Source: Christiangramia sp. OXR-203
GTDB taxonomy: Bacteria > Bacteroidota > Bacteroidia > Flavobacteriales > Flavobacteriaceae
Assembly (NCBI RefSeq): GCF_034372165.1
Contig: NZ_CP139698.1
Coordinates: 744,001-808,000, forward strand
Length of the DNA stretch: 64,000 nt
Reading direction: 5' to 3'
Shown here: positions 8,766-17,517 of the stretch, piece after piece
Position numbering within the stretch: the first letter of the stretch is position 1
Layout: every line of letters begins with the position of its first letter
The notes under the pieces: model-generated
Told to the model about the DNA's origin: nothing
Seen by the model: only the letters and a program-made list of their open reading frames with translations
The model's database searches: none
Made by a program: the position numbers and the translations under genes

Positions 8766-8786
8766 TCCCAAAGATTTACTTTGGGA
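8766..8786 (-). terminator. Terminator after yceI
   Basis: The stem CCCAAAG/CTTTGGG with a 5-base loop, extended by a T-A pair, starts 7 bases after the yceI stop codon. The T-tract is modest (ATTCTTATT), so this is a moderate terminator. It isolates the marR-nitroreductase-yceI operon from the trp promoter just downstream. Confidence 0.6.
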
Positions 8787-8792
8787 GTTAAT

Positions 8793-9362
8793 TTAGAATT
8801 TCAAATTGATATCAAGGTCAAAATTATCATAGATAGTTTTGTCTCCAAGATTGTCAAAGAAACTACCTGACCCGTAACGAACATCATATTTGGTTCTATC
8901 AATAGTTACCTTTGTGGTAGCTGTATCACCGTTCATGGAAAGATCAAAAGTTAATGGGTGAGTTTGTTCCTTGATAGTAAGATCTCCTACAATTCCGTAT
9001 TTCCCATTACCTTTAGATGCAGCACTGGTAATTACAAGTTTTGCTTTAGGGTGATCACTGGTTCCAAAGAAATCATCAGACTTTAAATGACCTTCAAGTT
9101 TTTCTTTGCTGTCACCAGATAGGTCGGTCACTGTAATAGTACTCATATCCATTACAAACTCTCCTCCAGTGATCTTATCATCTTCCATCATCAGGTATCC
9201 GCTTTCCAGCTGAATAGTTCCTTCATGAGATCCAGTCACTTTCTCCCCGGTCCAGGTTATAGTGCTTTCAGAGGTTTTTACTTCTTTTTTTGAATTTGTA
9301 AATGCTACGGTAGTCAAAACTACTACCATAATTACTGCTGAATTAATTAATTTGTTTTTCAT
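8793..9362 (-). CDS. YceI-family periplasmic lipid-binding-like protein
   Basis: The protein has 189 residues with a hydrophobic N-terminal signal segment (about residues 4-21), so it is exported. The body is one YceI-like lipocalin-fold barrel: STITWTGEKVTGSHEGTI near the start, LKSDDFFGTSDHPKAKLVI in the middle and TIDRTKYDVRYGSGSFF near the end. YceI proteins bind isoprenoid or other apolar ligands in the periplasm; the ligand here is unknown. It is the third gene of an operon with a MarR regulator and a nitroreductase, 16 bases after the latter, a combination pointing to quinone or oxidative stress. That reading is inference. Confidence 0.9.
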   Translation of the reverse strand: MKNKLINSAVIMVVVLTTVAFTNSKKEVKTSESTITWTGEKVTGSHEGTIQLESGYLMMEDDKITGGEFVMDMSTITVTDLSGDSKEKLEGHLKSDDFFGTSDHPKAKLVITSAASKGNGKYGIVGDLTIKEQTHPLTFDLSMNGDTATTKVTIDRTKYDVRYGSGSFFDNLGDKTIYDNFDLDINLKF

Positions 9363-9378
9363 GATGTGAGTTATTAAA

Positions 9379-10032
9379 TTATATGAAATGAATTAGATCT
9401 GAAGTTGATTTTCTAACCTTTGCAAGGTGCTGATACTGATCTTCAGCGCTACGATATCCAATAGGAGCGATTACTGCGGTAGTTAGATCTTTATTTTCAA
9501 GCTGAAGAATTTCATCAAACTTTTCAGCATTGAAACCTTCCATTGGGCAGGCGTCTATCTTCATATGAGCAGCTGCGGCAAGTAAGTTACCCAAAGCTAT
9601 GTAAGCTTGTTTCGCAGCCCATAAGTCCTGCTTTTCCTGAGGCAATTGAAGCGTCGTGTTCTTAATCATGTCTTCCATTCCTTTAAGATCTTCCCGGAAC
9701 ATGTTGCGCGTTGCCGAAATATTATCTAAATAAGTGTCAACATACTTTTCAGTTACCTTAGTAAGATTTGCGAAAATTACAAGATGAGATGCTTCAGTGA
9801 TCTGGGTTTGATTCCAGGCTTCGGCTTTTAGTTTTTCTCTCACCTCTGGATTTTCAACTACGATTACCTCATAAGGCTGTAAGCCATAGGATGAAGCGGT
9901 TAACTGAACACTTTCTAATAATTGATCAAGGTCTTCGCTACTAATTTTTTTCTCGCTATCAAATTTCTTTGTAGCATATCTCCAATTTAGGTCTTCGTTG
10001 AATCTTGTTTTACTCTGTGTTTCTAAGCTCAT
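9379..10032 (-). CDS. NAD(P)H-dependent nitroreductase family oxidoreductase
   Basis: This 217-residue FMN-type nitroreductase has the N-terminal RYATKKFD motif, the LTASSYGLQPYEVIVV core (near residue 45) and the late ACPMEGF segment typical of NfsB-like enzymes. Such enzymes use NAD(P)H to reduce quinones, nitroaromatics or related electrophiles. Its start overlaps the marR stop by 23 bases, so the regulator and enzyme are translationally linked. The physiological substrate cannot be read from sequence. Confidence 0.9.
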   Translation of the reverse strand: MSLETQSKTRFNEDLNWRYATKKFDSEKKISSEDLDQLLESVQLTASSYGLQPYEVIVVENPEVREKLKAEAWNQTQITEASHLVIFANLTKVTEKYVDTYLDNISATRNMFREDLKGMEDMIKNTTLQLPQEKQDLWAAKQAYIALGNLLAAAAHMKIDACPMEGFNAEKFDEILQLENKDLTTAVIAPIGYRSAEDQYQHLAKVRKSTSDLIHFI

Positions 10033-10468
10033 TTAATTTATTATTTAAATCTGTTATTTCCTTTGTTGTCAATTTTTCTGAAAATCTATTCTCCGTTGAT
10101 TCTACCAATGGATCAATCTCTTTTAGAAGTTCCTGTCCAGTTTCAGTAATGGTAATCTCAACTTTCCTTCTATTAGACGGACAAGTAATTCTCTGGCAAT
10201 ATCCTTTTTCGATCAGTTTGTCCACAAGTCTAGTGGTATTGCTCATCTTACTCACCATTCTTTCCTGAATGGTACCTAAGTTGGCAGGTTTACCTTTTTG
10301 ACCTCTTAAAATCCTTAGAACGTTGAATTGTTGTAGACTTATACCGAAAGGCTTTAAAACATCCTGCATTTGATCGCTCAAATGATTCGCAGTCACAATA
10401 AGATTAAGAACCAGTTTTTTGGTTTCAGGAATCTGATCGGAAGTTTTTAAAAGATTCTCTATTTTCAT
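10010..10468 (-). CDS. MarR-family transcriptional regulator
   Basis: The 152-residue winged-helix protein has the MarR layout. An N-terminal dimerisation helix is followed by the QQFNVLRILRGQ helix, the recognition region MSNTTRLVDKLIEKGY, and the wing CPSNRRKVEITIT. It heads the operon marR-nitroreductase-yceI and probably represses it until a small phenolic or oxidant ligand binds. Two palindromes lie directly upstream of its ATG and are likely operators. Confidence 0.93.
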   Translation of the reverse strand: MKIENLLKTSDQIPETKKLVLNLIVTANHLSDQMQDVLKPFGISLQQFNVLRILRGQKGKPANLGTIQERMVSKMSNTTRLVDKLIEKGYCQRITCPSNRRKVEITITETGQELLKEIDPLVESTENRFSEKLTTKEITDLNNKLNELRNTE

Positions 10469-10469
10469 T

Positions 10470-10497
10470 TGTTGTTACAACATTTGTATGTACAAAT
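10470..10497. promoter_or_regulatory. Likely MarR operator palindromes
   Basis: Two inverted repeats sit just upstream of the marR ATG (10468). One is GTTG-TTA-CAAC (10470-10480). The other, perfect with 7-base arms around a TG centre, is ATTTGTATGTACAAAT (10482-10497). Autoregulation through such sites is common in MarR operons. The divergent rhodanese gene starts about 110 bases away and could share control. Binding itself is inferred. Confidence 0.5.
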
Positions 10498-10606
10498 ATG
10501 ATATTTTTTGTTCGTACATGATAATAAAATATTGTTAAAAGTAGGATGGAAGACTTTTTGGTTTTTAAGCAATCCTATCTTTACGGTAACCAAAAACTTA
10601 AGTAAC

Positions 10607-10921
10607 ATGAAAGAATTATCACAGGATGAATGGCAAAAGAAAGCCCAAAATGATGATAAGGCAGTTCTACTGGATGTGAGAACAGAAGAAGAAGTTGATG
10701 AGGGATTCATTCCAAATTCTAAGAATATAGATATATATAAAGGTCAGGAATTTGTTGATGAAGTGGATAAACTTGATCGTGACAAGCATTATTATATATA
10801 CTGTCGTTCCGGAAAAAGAAGTTCTCAGGCCTGTACCTTACTAGATCAAATGGGCTTCTCGGAAACTTATAATCTTGCTGGCGGTTTCTCGGAATGGGAA
10901 GGTGAGAAGGAGACAAATTAA
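10607..10921 (+). CDS. Single-domain rhodanese (sulfurtransferase-like)
   Basis: A 104-residue rhodanese domain has LLDVRTEEEVDEGFIPN near the start and the active-site loop YCRSGKRS with Cys66. This type transfers sulfane sulfur or acts as a redox/persulfide carrier in the cytoplasm; no signal peptide is present. The frame is open for 33 codons upstream, but the ATG at 10607 starts the conserved domain, and the upstream residues are hydrophobic and unlike the family. A clear terminator follows. It is divergent from the marR operon. Confidence 0.9.
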   Translation: MKELSQDEWQKKAQNDDKAVLLDVRTEEEVDEGFIPNSKNIDIYKGQEFVDEVDKLDRDKHYYIYCRSGKRSSQACTLLDQMGFSETYNLAGGFSEWEGEKETN

Positions 10922-10940
10922 AATATTTAAAATCAGATTA

Positions 10941-10967
10941 AAAGCACCACTTGTTGGTGCTTTTTCA
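10941..10967 (+). terminator. Terminator after rhodanese
   Basis: The stem AAAGCACCA/TGGTGCTTT (9 bp) has a 5-base loop and a following T-run, 19 bases after the rhodanese stop codon. It is a canonical rho-independent terminator. Confidence 0.88.
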
Positions 10968-11078
10968 TTTTCAGTAATACTGAAACACCTGTTTATGCGT
11001 TAAAAACTTAAACCGGATTATTTGATTAGTCTATTTAATTGATATATTTAACCCCGATTGACCTCGAATTAAAGCATC

Positions 11079-11762
11079 ATGAATAAATCTTTATCTTTTT
11101 TAATTACAGCGCTATTGTTCGCTACGAGTCTAACTGCCCAGGATTTTAGCTTCGGAATAAAGGGAGGACCTAGTTACTCCTCAGGTGGTACTATCACCGG
11201 AAATAGTTCGAATGGATTATATTTTGACGGTGTAGTGGAAGCTGAATCTGAGATAACTTTTCACGCCGGAGCCTTTTTCGAAGTAAGATTCGGAAAATTC
11301 CTACTTAGACCAGAATTTCTTTACAGCACCATGGAAACGGAATTTCCTTTTCCAACAGCACCTTCAATATACGCAGTTGATAAAATTAGTGTACCCTTGC
11401 TGGTCGGTTATAACGTTTGGGGACCAATTGATATATACGCAGGACCGGCTTATCAGAACATTTTGGACTCATCCTTAGAAGGAACTGAACCGCCAGATCT
11501 GGAAATAGTAGCGCAGAACTCTCCGCTTAGTGGGCAGATAGGGATCAAAGGCTCATTCGGAAGATTTGAACTTGATTTGCGATATGATCGTTCTTTATCT
11601 TCACAAGAAAATCAGGAAGTAGATATAGTAAATGCCGATTATGGAATTAATCGAGCTACTTTTAATGATACGAGATTGAACCAGATCATGTTGAGTATCG
11701 GCTTTAAAATCTTCGATAGTTCAGCTAATCCTGGTAGAAGAAAAGGCGGTTGTTATTTCTAA
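11079..11762 (+). CDS. Outer-membrane beta-barrel (porin-like) protein
   Basis: The 227-residue protein has a clean signal peptide (about residues 1-20, ending LTAQ). It continues with FSFGIKGGPSYSS, the usual first strand of the Bacteroidota PorT-like/OMP_b-brl family. Alternating hydrophobic strands and glycines continue to a short cysteine-containing tail. It is probably an 8- to 10-stranded barrel in the outer membrane. Function is unknown. It stands alone between two terminators. Confidence 0.82.
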   Translation: MNKSLSFLITALLFATSLTAQDFSFGIKGGPSYSSGGTITGNSSNGLYFDGVVEAESEITFHAGAFFEVRFGKFLLRPEFLYSTMETEFPFPTAPSIYAVDKISVPLLVGYNVWGPIDIYAGPAYQNILDSSLEGTEPPDLEIVAQNSPLSGQIGIKGSFGRFELDLRYDRSLSSQENQEVDIVNADYGINRATFNDTRLNQIMLSIGFKIFDSSANPGRRKGGCYF

Positions 11763-11788
11763 TTTGATAAAACATAAAAATTATAAAG

Positions 11789-11810
11789 GGCTCCATTGGA
11801 GCCTTTTTTT
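11789..11810 (+). terminator. Terminator after outer-membrane barrel gene
   Basis: The stem GGCTCC/GGAGCC with a 3-base loop is followed by seven Ts. The T-run overlaps the stop codon of the convergent symporter gene. Confidence 0.85.
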
Positions 11811-13632
11811 ATAGTACCTGGGTTCGGATCTTAATCCAAAGCCTTCTTAAGACAAATGCCAGAATTAGAACAATACTAGTGGTAATACCTGCCTTGAAGT
11901 ATTCGCCGTAGATCCAGTACCCGGTGCTGAATAGTGCGCTGTATACTACAAAACAACCAAGTATGGTAGCTAATATTCCGGATGGAACATTCCAGGAATT
12001 ATTCTTACCATCTGCAATTCCATCCATACCTATTGCTTTCCATCCCGGTCCACCGGGCTGTGTACGTTTATAAAAGTTAATGAGGACCTCTTTTTTCTCA
12101 GGTTTTGTAAGGAATGTAATCAATAACCAGGATAAGGTAGTAATGCCAACCACAACGGGATATGTTGCCCAACCAGGGAGTAAACCTGCTAATTTGGTGT
12201 TTGTAGCATTATCCACACCTCCAAACATATAAATACCTACACCGGTAAAATTGAAAACTACCGAAATAACTCCTGAAACCAACATGGCTGTAATTTCACT
12301 CCAGGCATTGATTCGCCACCAGAACCAGCGGAGTAAGAAGATGAGGCCGGTTCCTGCACCAAACATTAGTATAATATTGAATAACTGTAGCGCATTCTGT
12401 AAAACCAGGGCCATGAATGCACTAATGAGCATGAGTATTACAGTACTTATTCTTCCAACGTTAACAAGTTCTTTTTCTGTAGCAGTCTTTTTAATATATC
12501 GGGAGTAAAAGTCGTTCACAATATAAGAGGATCCCCAATTTAAATGTGTGGAGATAGTAGACATGTACGCAGCAACCAAAGAAGCAATGACCAATCCCAA
12601 TAGGCCTGCTGGTAATTTCGTTAGCATTGCAGAATATGCCAGATCCTGTCCAAGCTTATCTTCACTTACATTAGGAAAGGCCAACTGAATGCTATGCAGA
12701 TCAGGATAAACTATCAAGGAAGCGAGAGCCACGAGAATCCATGGCCATGGTCTTAATGCGTAATGAAGTACGTTGAAAAAGAAGGTAGCACCAATTGCAT
12801 GATTTTCATTCTTCGCAGCCAGCATTCTCTGGGCTACGTAACCACCACCTCCAGGTTCTGCACCAGGATACCAGGCGCTCCACCATTGAACTGCCAATGG
12901 AATAATTAATAAAGTGATCAGTGCTTCAGTGTTGGAAAAGTCTGGAAGCATACTAAGTTTACCTGAGACATTTTCGTGGGTTAGCAAATTTTCAAGTCCG
13001 CCCACTTCAGGTAAGTTCACACAATAATATGCTGCTCCAACACCACCGATAATTGCTGTGAAAAAAAGTATGAAATCTGTGTAAACCACTCCTTTAAATC
13101 CTCCAAGAGTACTAAATATCACTGTTACGATTCCGGCTAGTGCCAAAGTTTCGATGGCAGAAAGACCAAGCATCACCTGGCCAATCTTAATAGCAGCAAG
13201 ACTTACTGCTGCCATGGCCATCACATTGAAAACGACCCCCAGATACAAGGCACGAAATCCTCTTAGAAACTTCGCAGGTTTTCCTCCATACCTCAATTCG
13301 TAGAATTCAATGTCTGTATCAACGTTGGATTTACGCCATAATCTGGCATAAACAAACACAGTAAGAAGGCCGGTTAGTAGAAATGCCCACCAGACCCAGT
13401 TACCGGAAACTCCGTTATTACGAACAATGTCAGTTACCAGGTTTGGGGTATCAGTAGAAAATGTGGTCGCCACCATAGAAACACCAAGTAGCCACCAGGG
13501 CATCGTCTTGCCAGATAGAAAATATTCTTTGGAACTTTTACCGGAGGTTTTAGAAACATAAAACCCAATTCCCAGGGTAAGCGCGAAAAAAGAGAAAATA
13601 AGGATATAGTCTATTGTAGCTAATTCTATCAT
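11809..13632 (-). CDS. Sodium:solute symporter (SSS family)
   Basis: The 607-residue integral membrane protein has about 13-14 hydrophobic helices. The first helix is followed by the SSS landmark SKEYFLSGKTMPWW. Other SSS features are WWLLGVSMVATTFSTDTPN (Na+ site region), TLGGFKGVVYTDFILF and SLVAAYMSTISTHLNWGSSY. It couples Na+ influx to uptake of an organic solute such as a sugar, nucleoside or carboxylate, which the sequence does not identify. It is a single-gene unit. Confidence 0.93.
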   Translation of the reverse strand: MIELATIDYILIFSFFALTLGIGFYVSKTSGKSSKEYFLSGKTMPWWLLGVSMVATTFSTDTPNLVTDIVRNNGVSGNWVWWAFLLTGLLTVFVYARLWRKSNVDTDIEFYELRYGGKPAKFLRGFRALYLGVVFNVMAMAAVSLAAIKIGQVMLGLSAIETLALAGIVTVIFSTLGGFKGVVYTDFILFFTAIIGGVGAAYYCVNLPEVGGLENLLTHENVSGKLSMLPDFSNTEALITLLIIPLAVQWWSAWYPGAEPGGGGYVAQRMLAAKNENHAIGATFFFNVLHYALRPWPWILVALASLIVYPDLHSIQLAFPNVSEDKLGQDLAYSAMLTKLPAGLLGLVIASLVAAYMSTISTHLNWGSSYIVNDFYSRYIKKTATEKELVNVGRISTVILMLISAFMALVLQNALQLFNIILMFGAGTGLIFLLRWFWWRINAWSEITAMLVSGVISVVFNFTGVGIYMFGGVDNATNTKLAGLLPGWATYPVVVGITTLSWLLITFLTKPEKKEVLINFYKRTQPGGPGWKAIGMDGIADGKNNSWNVPSGILATILGCFVVYSALFSTGYWIYGEYFKAGITTSIVLILAFVLRRLWIKIRTQVL

Positions 13633-13902
13633 TTTAAGAGCATCGTATTTGCTACAATAACGAAAATTAATTCGATATATGTAAGAGCTATATCAGCATA
13701 CAATAAAAAAGGGATAACTATGTTATCCCTTTTTCGGTTGGTTAGTTAAAGAATAAGGTAATTATACACCTATGCTATACTTACTCGATAACCAAAACTT
13801 TAAGCTTTAAATTTAGACTTTTTTATGGAAATATCTAATAGTGGTTTACACTTAAAATATAATTGTTTGCGAACAGTTTGATACTTATAAAGTCTCTAAG
13901 TT
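13633..13902. other. Intergenic region between symporter and rlmF
   Basis: This 270-base AT-rich stretch contains no open frame of note. It holds the upstream region of the symporter gene (right of 13632) and the rlmF terminator hairpin at 13706-13735. Confidence 0.6.
13706..13735 (-). terminator. Hairpin terminator downstream of rlmF
   Basis: An inverted repeat with core GGGATAAC/GTTATCCC (13711-13718, 13722-13729) and a 3-base loop is flanked by A- and T-runs on both sides. It can therefore terminate in either direction. The minus-strand rlmF gene ends about 170 bases upstream. Confidence 0.75.
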
Positions 13903-14751
13903 TCAAAACTTCCAGGCTACAAATCTTGTCTTTTTGTTTCCTAAATTCATGGAAATTATCTCAAAATCTGCATTGAGTTTGTTTAACTGTTTTTCTATTC
14001 CTGGTAAGTTTTCCTGTTTTGAAACCAGTGAAGTGAACCACTGAACTTTTTTGTTCACGCTTACACTATCTCTTATCATTCTCTTTAGAAATAAAGCTTC
14101 TCCGCCACGGCACCAAAGCTCATTGGAACGTCCTCCAAAATTTAATCTTCTGGTCTTAATTCCAAGATTGGTATTTTTTCGGAAATTGGCTTTATTAGCT
14201 TCTTCTGCGGAGTCATGAAAGGGTGGATTACACATACTGAAATCAAAAGACTCTTTTTCTTTGATCACATTTTTCAAAATGGATCCACGGTCCTCCTGTA
14301 ATCGAATTTCTATATAGGATTGAAGCTTGTTGTTGATGACGTTTTTCTTTGCTGCTTCAATAGATTTAATTTCGATGTCACTGCCGAGCATTTTCCAGCC
14401 CATATGTTTTGCAGCAAGAATGGGGTAAATACTGCTGGCTCCCACACCAATATCCAGTCCTGAATAGTATTCTTTACCAATCTTATTATCCAGAAAATCC
14501 TTGAGATGTAACAAATAATCCATTCTTCCGGGAATTGGAGGACAGAGATATCCCTGTGGAATACTCCATTTCTTCACCTGGTAATGGTAGCTTAAGAGTG
14601 CTTTGTTTAAATTGAGTACAGCTTCAGGAATACTGAAATCTATAGTTAGATTATCATATTTATTTCTGAAGACATAAGGTTTGAGTTCGCTATTGACCTT
14701 AACTAATTCGGTGAAATCGTATTGTTCCCTGTGAGGATTATCTGGATGCAT
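13903..14751 (-). CDS. rlmF: 23S rRNA (adenine-1618-N6)-methyltransferase
   Basis: RlmF methylates A1618 of 23S rRNA using S-adenosylmethionine. The 282-residue protein starts with MHPDNPHREQYDF, which matches the family. It carries the SAM-binding GLDIGVGASSIYPIL (98-112) and the N6-adenine methyltransferase motif CNPPFHDS (NPPF 175-178), with the FGGRSNELWC segment downstream. Length is slightly below the E. coli enzyme. Confidence 0.95.
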   Translation of the reverse strand: MHPDNPHREQYDFTELVKVNSELKPYVFRNKYDNLTIDFSIPEAVLNLNKALLSYHYQVKKWSIPQGYLCPPIPGRMDYLLHLKDFLDNKIGKEYYSGLDIGVGASSIYPILAAKHMGWKMLGSDIEIKSIEAAKKNVINNKLQSYIEIRLQEDRGSILKNVIKEKESFDFSMCNPPFHDSAEEANKANFRKNTNLGIKTRRLNFGGRSNELWCRGGEALFLKRMIRDSVSVNKKVQWFTSLVSKQENLPGIEKQLNKLNADFEIISMNLGNKKTRFVAWKF

Positions 14752-14811
14752 AAATTCTTTTCAGAAGGTAAAAATAGGCGAAATAAAAGTGTCCTAACGG
14801 TAATTTGCCAT

Positions 14812-16233
14812 TTATCCAAACCAAAGATCATTTTCCACCAATTCTTCAGTAGAACTTAATCTTACTGGAGAGAGATTTTTTTTTGTATTTAAATACCGAC
14901 TTACAATGCGATCTGCATAGCTGGAAGTTTTAGCTGGAACCAAAAAGTTCCGGAATTCATCGGGATGGTTAAAGTCATCTGAGGGTCCAATGTACCCGTA
15001 GCCGGCATACTTTCCTTTATTTAAATAAATAAAACTTTTTTCACCTTTAGTTCGACCCTTTTCCATCAATAGGCATGACTCATCATAAGTACCAATAAAA
15101 TCTACTGCTCTGGCCACGCGTGAATTATATTCGGTAACGGAAATTTCTTCTTTACAAACCCCGCTACAGGCTTCTAGTTTGTAATGATTACAAGCGGAAG
15201 TAGCGCTTTGCAATCCAGTATATTTTGGGCAGAGATTAAAATCCTTACACAAATTCTCTAAAAAGCTTACCGCTTCTTCACGGGTATAGAATTTCATCCA
15301 GCTTACCGGTGCAATTTTGTTTTTATGCAAGGCAAATACTTCAATGCCTTTTTGATTATGATAAGAGGTGAGCGTATAAGGTCTCGAAACTTTCTTCTGC
15401 GCCTTATTATATTTCGGATAAAACTTCAGAATCAATTCGGCTTCACGAAGAAGCGCGAGAAATTCAGAACCAGTCAGCTCATAATCGATGCTATAGGTTT
15501 CCTGCATCAATTGGTACTTGCGATTACTACGTTCCTGGAAGTGCGATTTTATTCGGGTTTTTATATTTTTTGCTTTTCCGATATACAATGGAATACCATC
15601 TTTATCTCTGAAAAAGTAAACTCCGGTAGATTTTGGAAGCTTTTCAAAATCGGCATTTTTAAAGTGTGGTGGTAAATATTCTGCACCGCTTTTTCTGTTC
15701 AAAAATTCGGTGACAACTTCGAGTTCCGGATCCAGCGAAAGACAACGTTTTAACAAGATTACCGTTGCTTCACAATCACCCTGAGCACGATGTCTATCGT
15801 AAAAAGGAATGTTGATTGAGGTACAGATATTTCCCAAACTGTAAGAAAACAAGCCTGGAATTAATTTCTTCGTAAGTCTTACGGTACAAAGACGCTTTCT
15901 TTTAAAATCCATGTCAAGCATCGCAAACTCAGCCCTCAGTATATTATAATCGAAGTTCACATTATGAGCGACGAAAATACAATCCTTTGTGATTTGCATG
16001 ATCTCGTCTGCGACTTCAGAAAACTGCGGTGCACTGCTTACCATTTCATCATTGATTCCGGTAAGACTTTCTATATATAATGGAATGGACTGGCTGGGAT
16101 TCACAAGGGATGTAAAGGTCTTTGTGATTTCACCATTCTCCAGAATGATCACGCATACCTCTGTGATCCTGTTTCCTTTGATACCGTTCCCGGTAGTCTC
16201 AATATCAACAACCGCGTATTTCAACTCCTCCAT
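14812..16233 (-). CDS. DnaQ-type 3'-5' exonuclease fused to GIY-YIG nuclease
   Basis: The 473-residue protein has two nuclease modules. Residues 1-165 are a DEDDh exonuclease: VVDIETTG with Asp8 and Glu10, FVAHNVNFDYNIL, and HRAQGDCEAT. Residues about 195-275 are a GIY-YIG domain: STGVYFFRDKDGIPLYIGKAKN, then KSHF. Beyond that is a UvrC/Cho-like tail with a Cys-containing segment CNHYKLEACSGVC. Similar DnaQ-UvrC-like fusions are widespread in Bacteroidota and actinobacteria and are often labelled DNA polymerase III epsilon. It probably acts in excision repair and not replication proofreading. That role is inference. Confidence 0.9.
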   Translation of the reverse strand: MEELKYAVVDIETTGNGIKGNRITEVCVIILENGEITKTFTSLVNPSQSIPLYIESLTGINDEMVSSAPQFSEVADEIMQITKDCIFVAHNVNFDYNILRAEFAMLDMDFKRKRLCTVRLTKKLIPGLFSYSLGNICTSINIPFYDRHRAQGDCEATVILLKRCLSLDPELEVVTEFLNRKSGAEYLPPHFKNADFEKLPKSTGVYFFRDKDGIPLYIGKAKNIKTRIKSHFQERSNRKYQLMQETYSIDYELTGSEFLALLREAELILKFYPKYNKAQKKVSRPYTLTSYHNQKGIEVFALHKNKIAPVSWMKFYTREEAVSFLENLCKDFNLCPKYTGLQSATSACNHYKLEACSGVCKEEISVTEYNSRVARAVDFIGTYDESCLLMEKGRTKGEKSFIYLNKGKYAGYGYIGPSDDFNHPDEFRNFLVPAKTSSYADRIVSRYLNTKKNLSPVRLSSTEELVENDLWFG

Positions 16234-16332
16234 GGCTGCAAATTACTACAATCTTCAGAAAAAATAAAGGAAAATATCCAAACTAATGGAATTAATCCAA
16301 AAACGTTAATAATTCGAGCATTTGAGTTCAGC

Positions 16333-17457
16333 CTACAATTTTCGTTTTTTCCTCTTCATTTTATTCAGCCAGATTATGGTTCCAGTCACGGGTAGGGAAG
16401 TGGCAATCAGGCAAGCCAGGAAATAGATGATCTTTGATAGAGTTCCAAAAATTTCACCAGTATGCAAAGGTTTTATGAGAGATGCGACCTGTACATTTAA
16501 ATCCTTATCATCGAAAAGTTCCTTTTTTAATACAGATCCATCCCTATCCAAAACTAGCAGATCTGAAGTTGATGGAGACCAGTTGTCATCACCATATTTT
16601 CTGATTTCGAACACGTTGGTATCTTCTTGCGGGATACTGATATTTGTTTTGCCCGCATATGTCAACTCTGAATTGGAAATAGTATAGGCTTCTGAAAGTG
16701 AAATTATCTCAGAACCTGGCTCTTCAGAAGTGATACCGGGACCACCTCTTCCTCCAAAGATCTTTGTTCCCAGAACCTGGCTACCTGCTTCCCGATACCA
16801 TTCAAAAGACCAGCAAAGTCCTGTGAGGATCATAATCACTAAAAAAATACAGGAGTAGAAACCAAGAGTATTGTGAAGATCGTGATTAATTCTTTTCCAG
16901 TTTGCAGACCATTTAATCTTGAATCCTGGTTTGAAAGCTTTCCATTTCCATTTTTTCGGAAACCAAATAATAATTCCACTGATGGATAGAAATATAAAGA
17001 TGATCGTCGCAATACCTACTATGGGTCTTCCAATGCTGGTATCTAAAAGAAGCCAGCGATGCATTCTAAACATTATACTGAAGAATCCGTCCAGAGGTGA
17101 AGGTTCAGGTTTTAGGATTTCAGCTGAATACGGATCCATCATAAATGTGGTTCCACGACGATCTTTCGGTGATGTTTTTACTCGAAATTCATAGGCTTCA
17201 GAAGCTTCAGTTGGGATCGAAACAGAGGAAACAGTACCTTTTTCCGACATTCTGGAGGTTAATTCATCAATTGATAACTTTTCCGAAGAAGGAACAACGC
17301 GAAGTTCTTCAGCAAAAATTGATTTGATCTCCTTTTCAAAAACCAGCATGGTTCCACTAAAACAAACCAGAAATAGAATAATTCCGCTAGCCAGACCCAG
17401 CCAGAGATGGACATCTGTCATAAACTTTCTAAAAGTATAGGCTTTCTTTTTTTTCAT
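16333..17457 (-). CDS. PepSY-associated TM helix protein
   Basis: The 374-residue inner-membrane protein has four transmembrane helices. The first lies near residues 14-35 after the conserved FMTDVHLWLGLASG; others lie near 140-165, 200-220 and 340-365. PepSY-type domains in the periplasmic loops include the TTFMMDPYSAEIL segment. This family (PiuB/FoxB/FegA-like) commonly accompanies siderophore receptors and is thought to reduce or process ferric siderophores. Here it lies 60 bases downstream of a TonB siderophore-type receptor, which supports an iron role. Regulation by iron is likely, but no clear Fur box was identified. Confidence 0.9.
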   Translation of the reverse strand: MKKKKAYTFRKFMTDVHLWLGLASGIILFLVCFSGTMLVFEKEIKSIFAEELRVVPSSEKLSIDELTSRMSEKGTVSSVSIPTEASEAYEFRVKTSPKDRRGTTFMMDPYSAEILKPEPSPLDGFFSIMFRMHRWLLLDTSIGRPIVGIATIIFIFLSISGIIIWFPKKWKWKAFKPGFKIKWSANWKRINHDLHNTLGFYSCIFLVIMILTGLCWSFEWYREAGSQVLGTKIFGGRGGPGITSEEPGSEIISLSEAYTISNSELTYAGKTNISIPQEDTNVFEIRKYGDDNWSPSTSDLLVLDRDGSVLKKELFDDKDLNVQVASLIKPLHTGEIFGTLSKIIYFLACLIATSLPVTGTIIWLNKMKRKKRKL

Positions 17458-17517
17458 TTTTAATAATTATAGTTAGGAACCACGCTGATTAGATTGTTAT
17501 TTATTTACATCGTTTAA

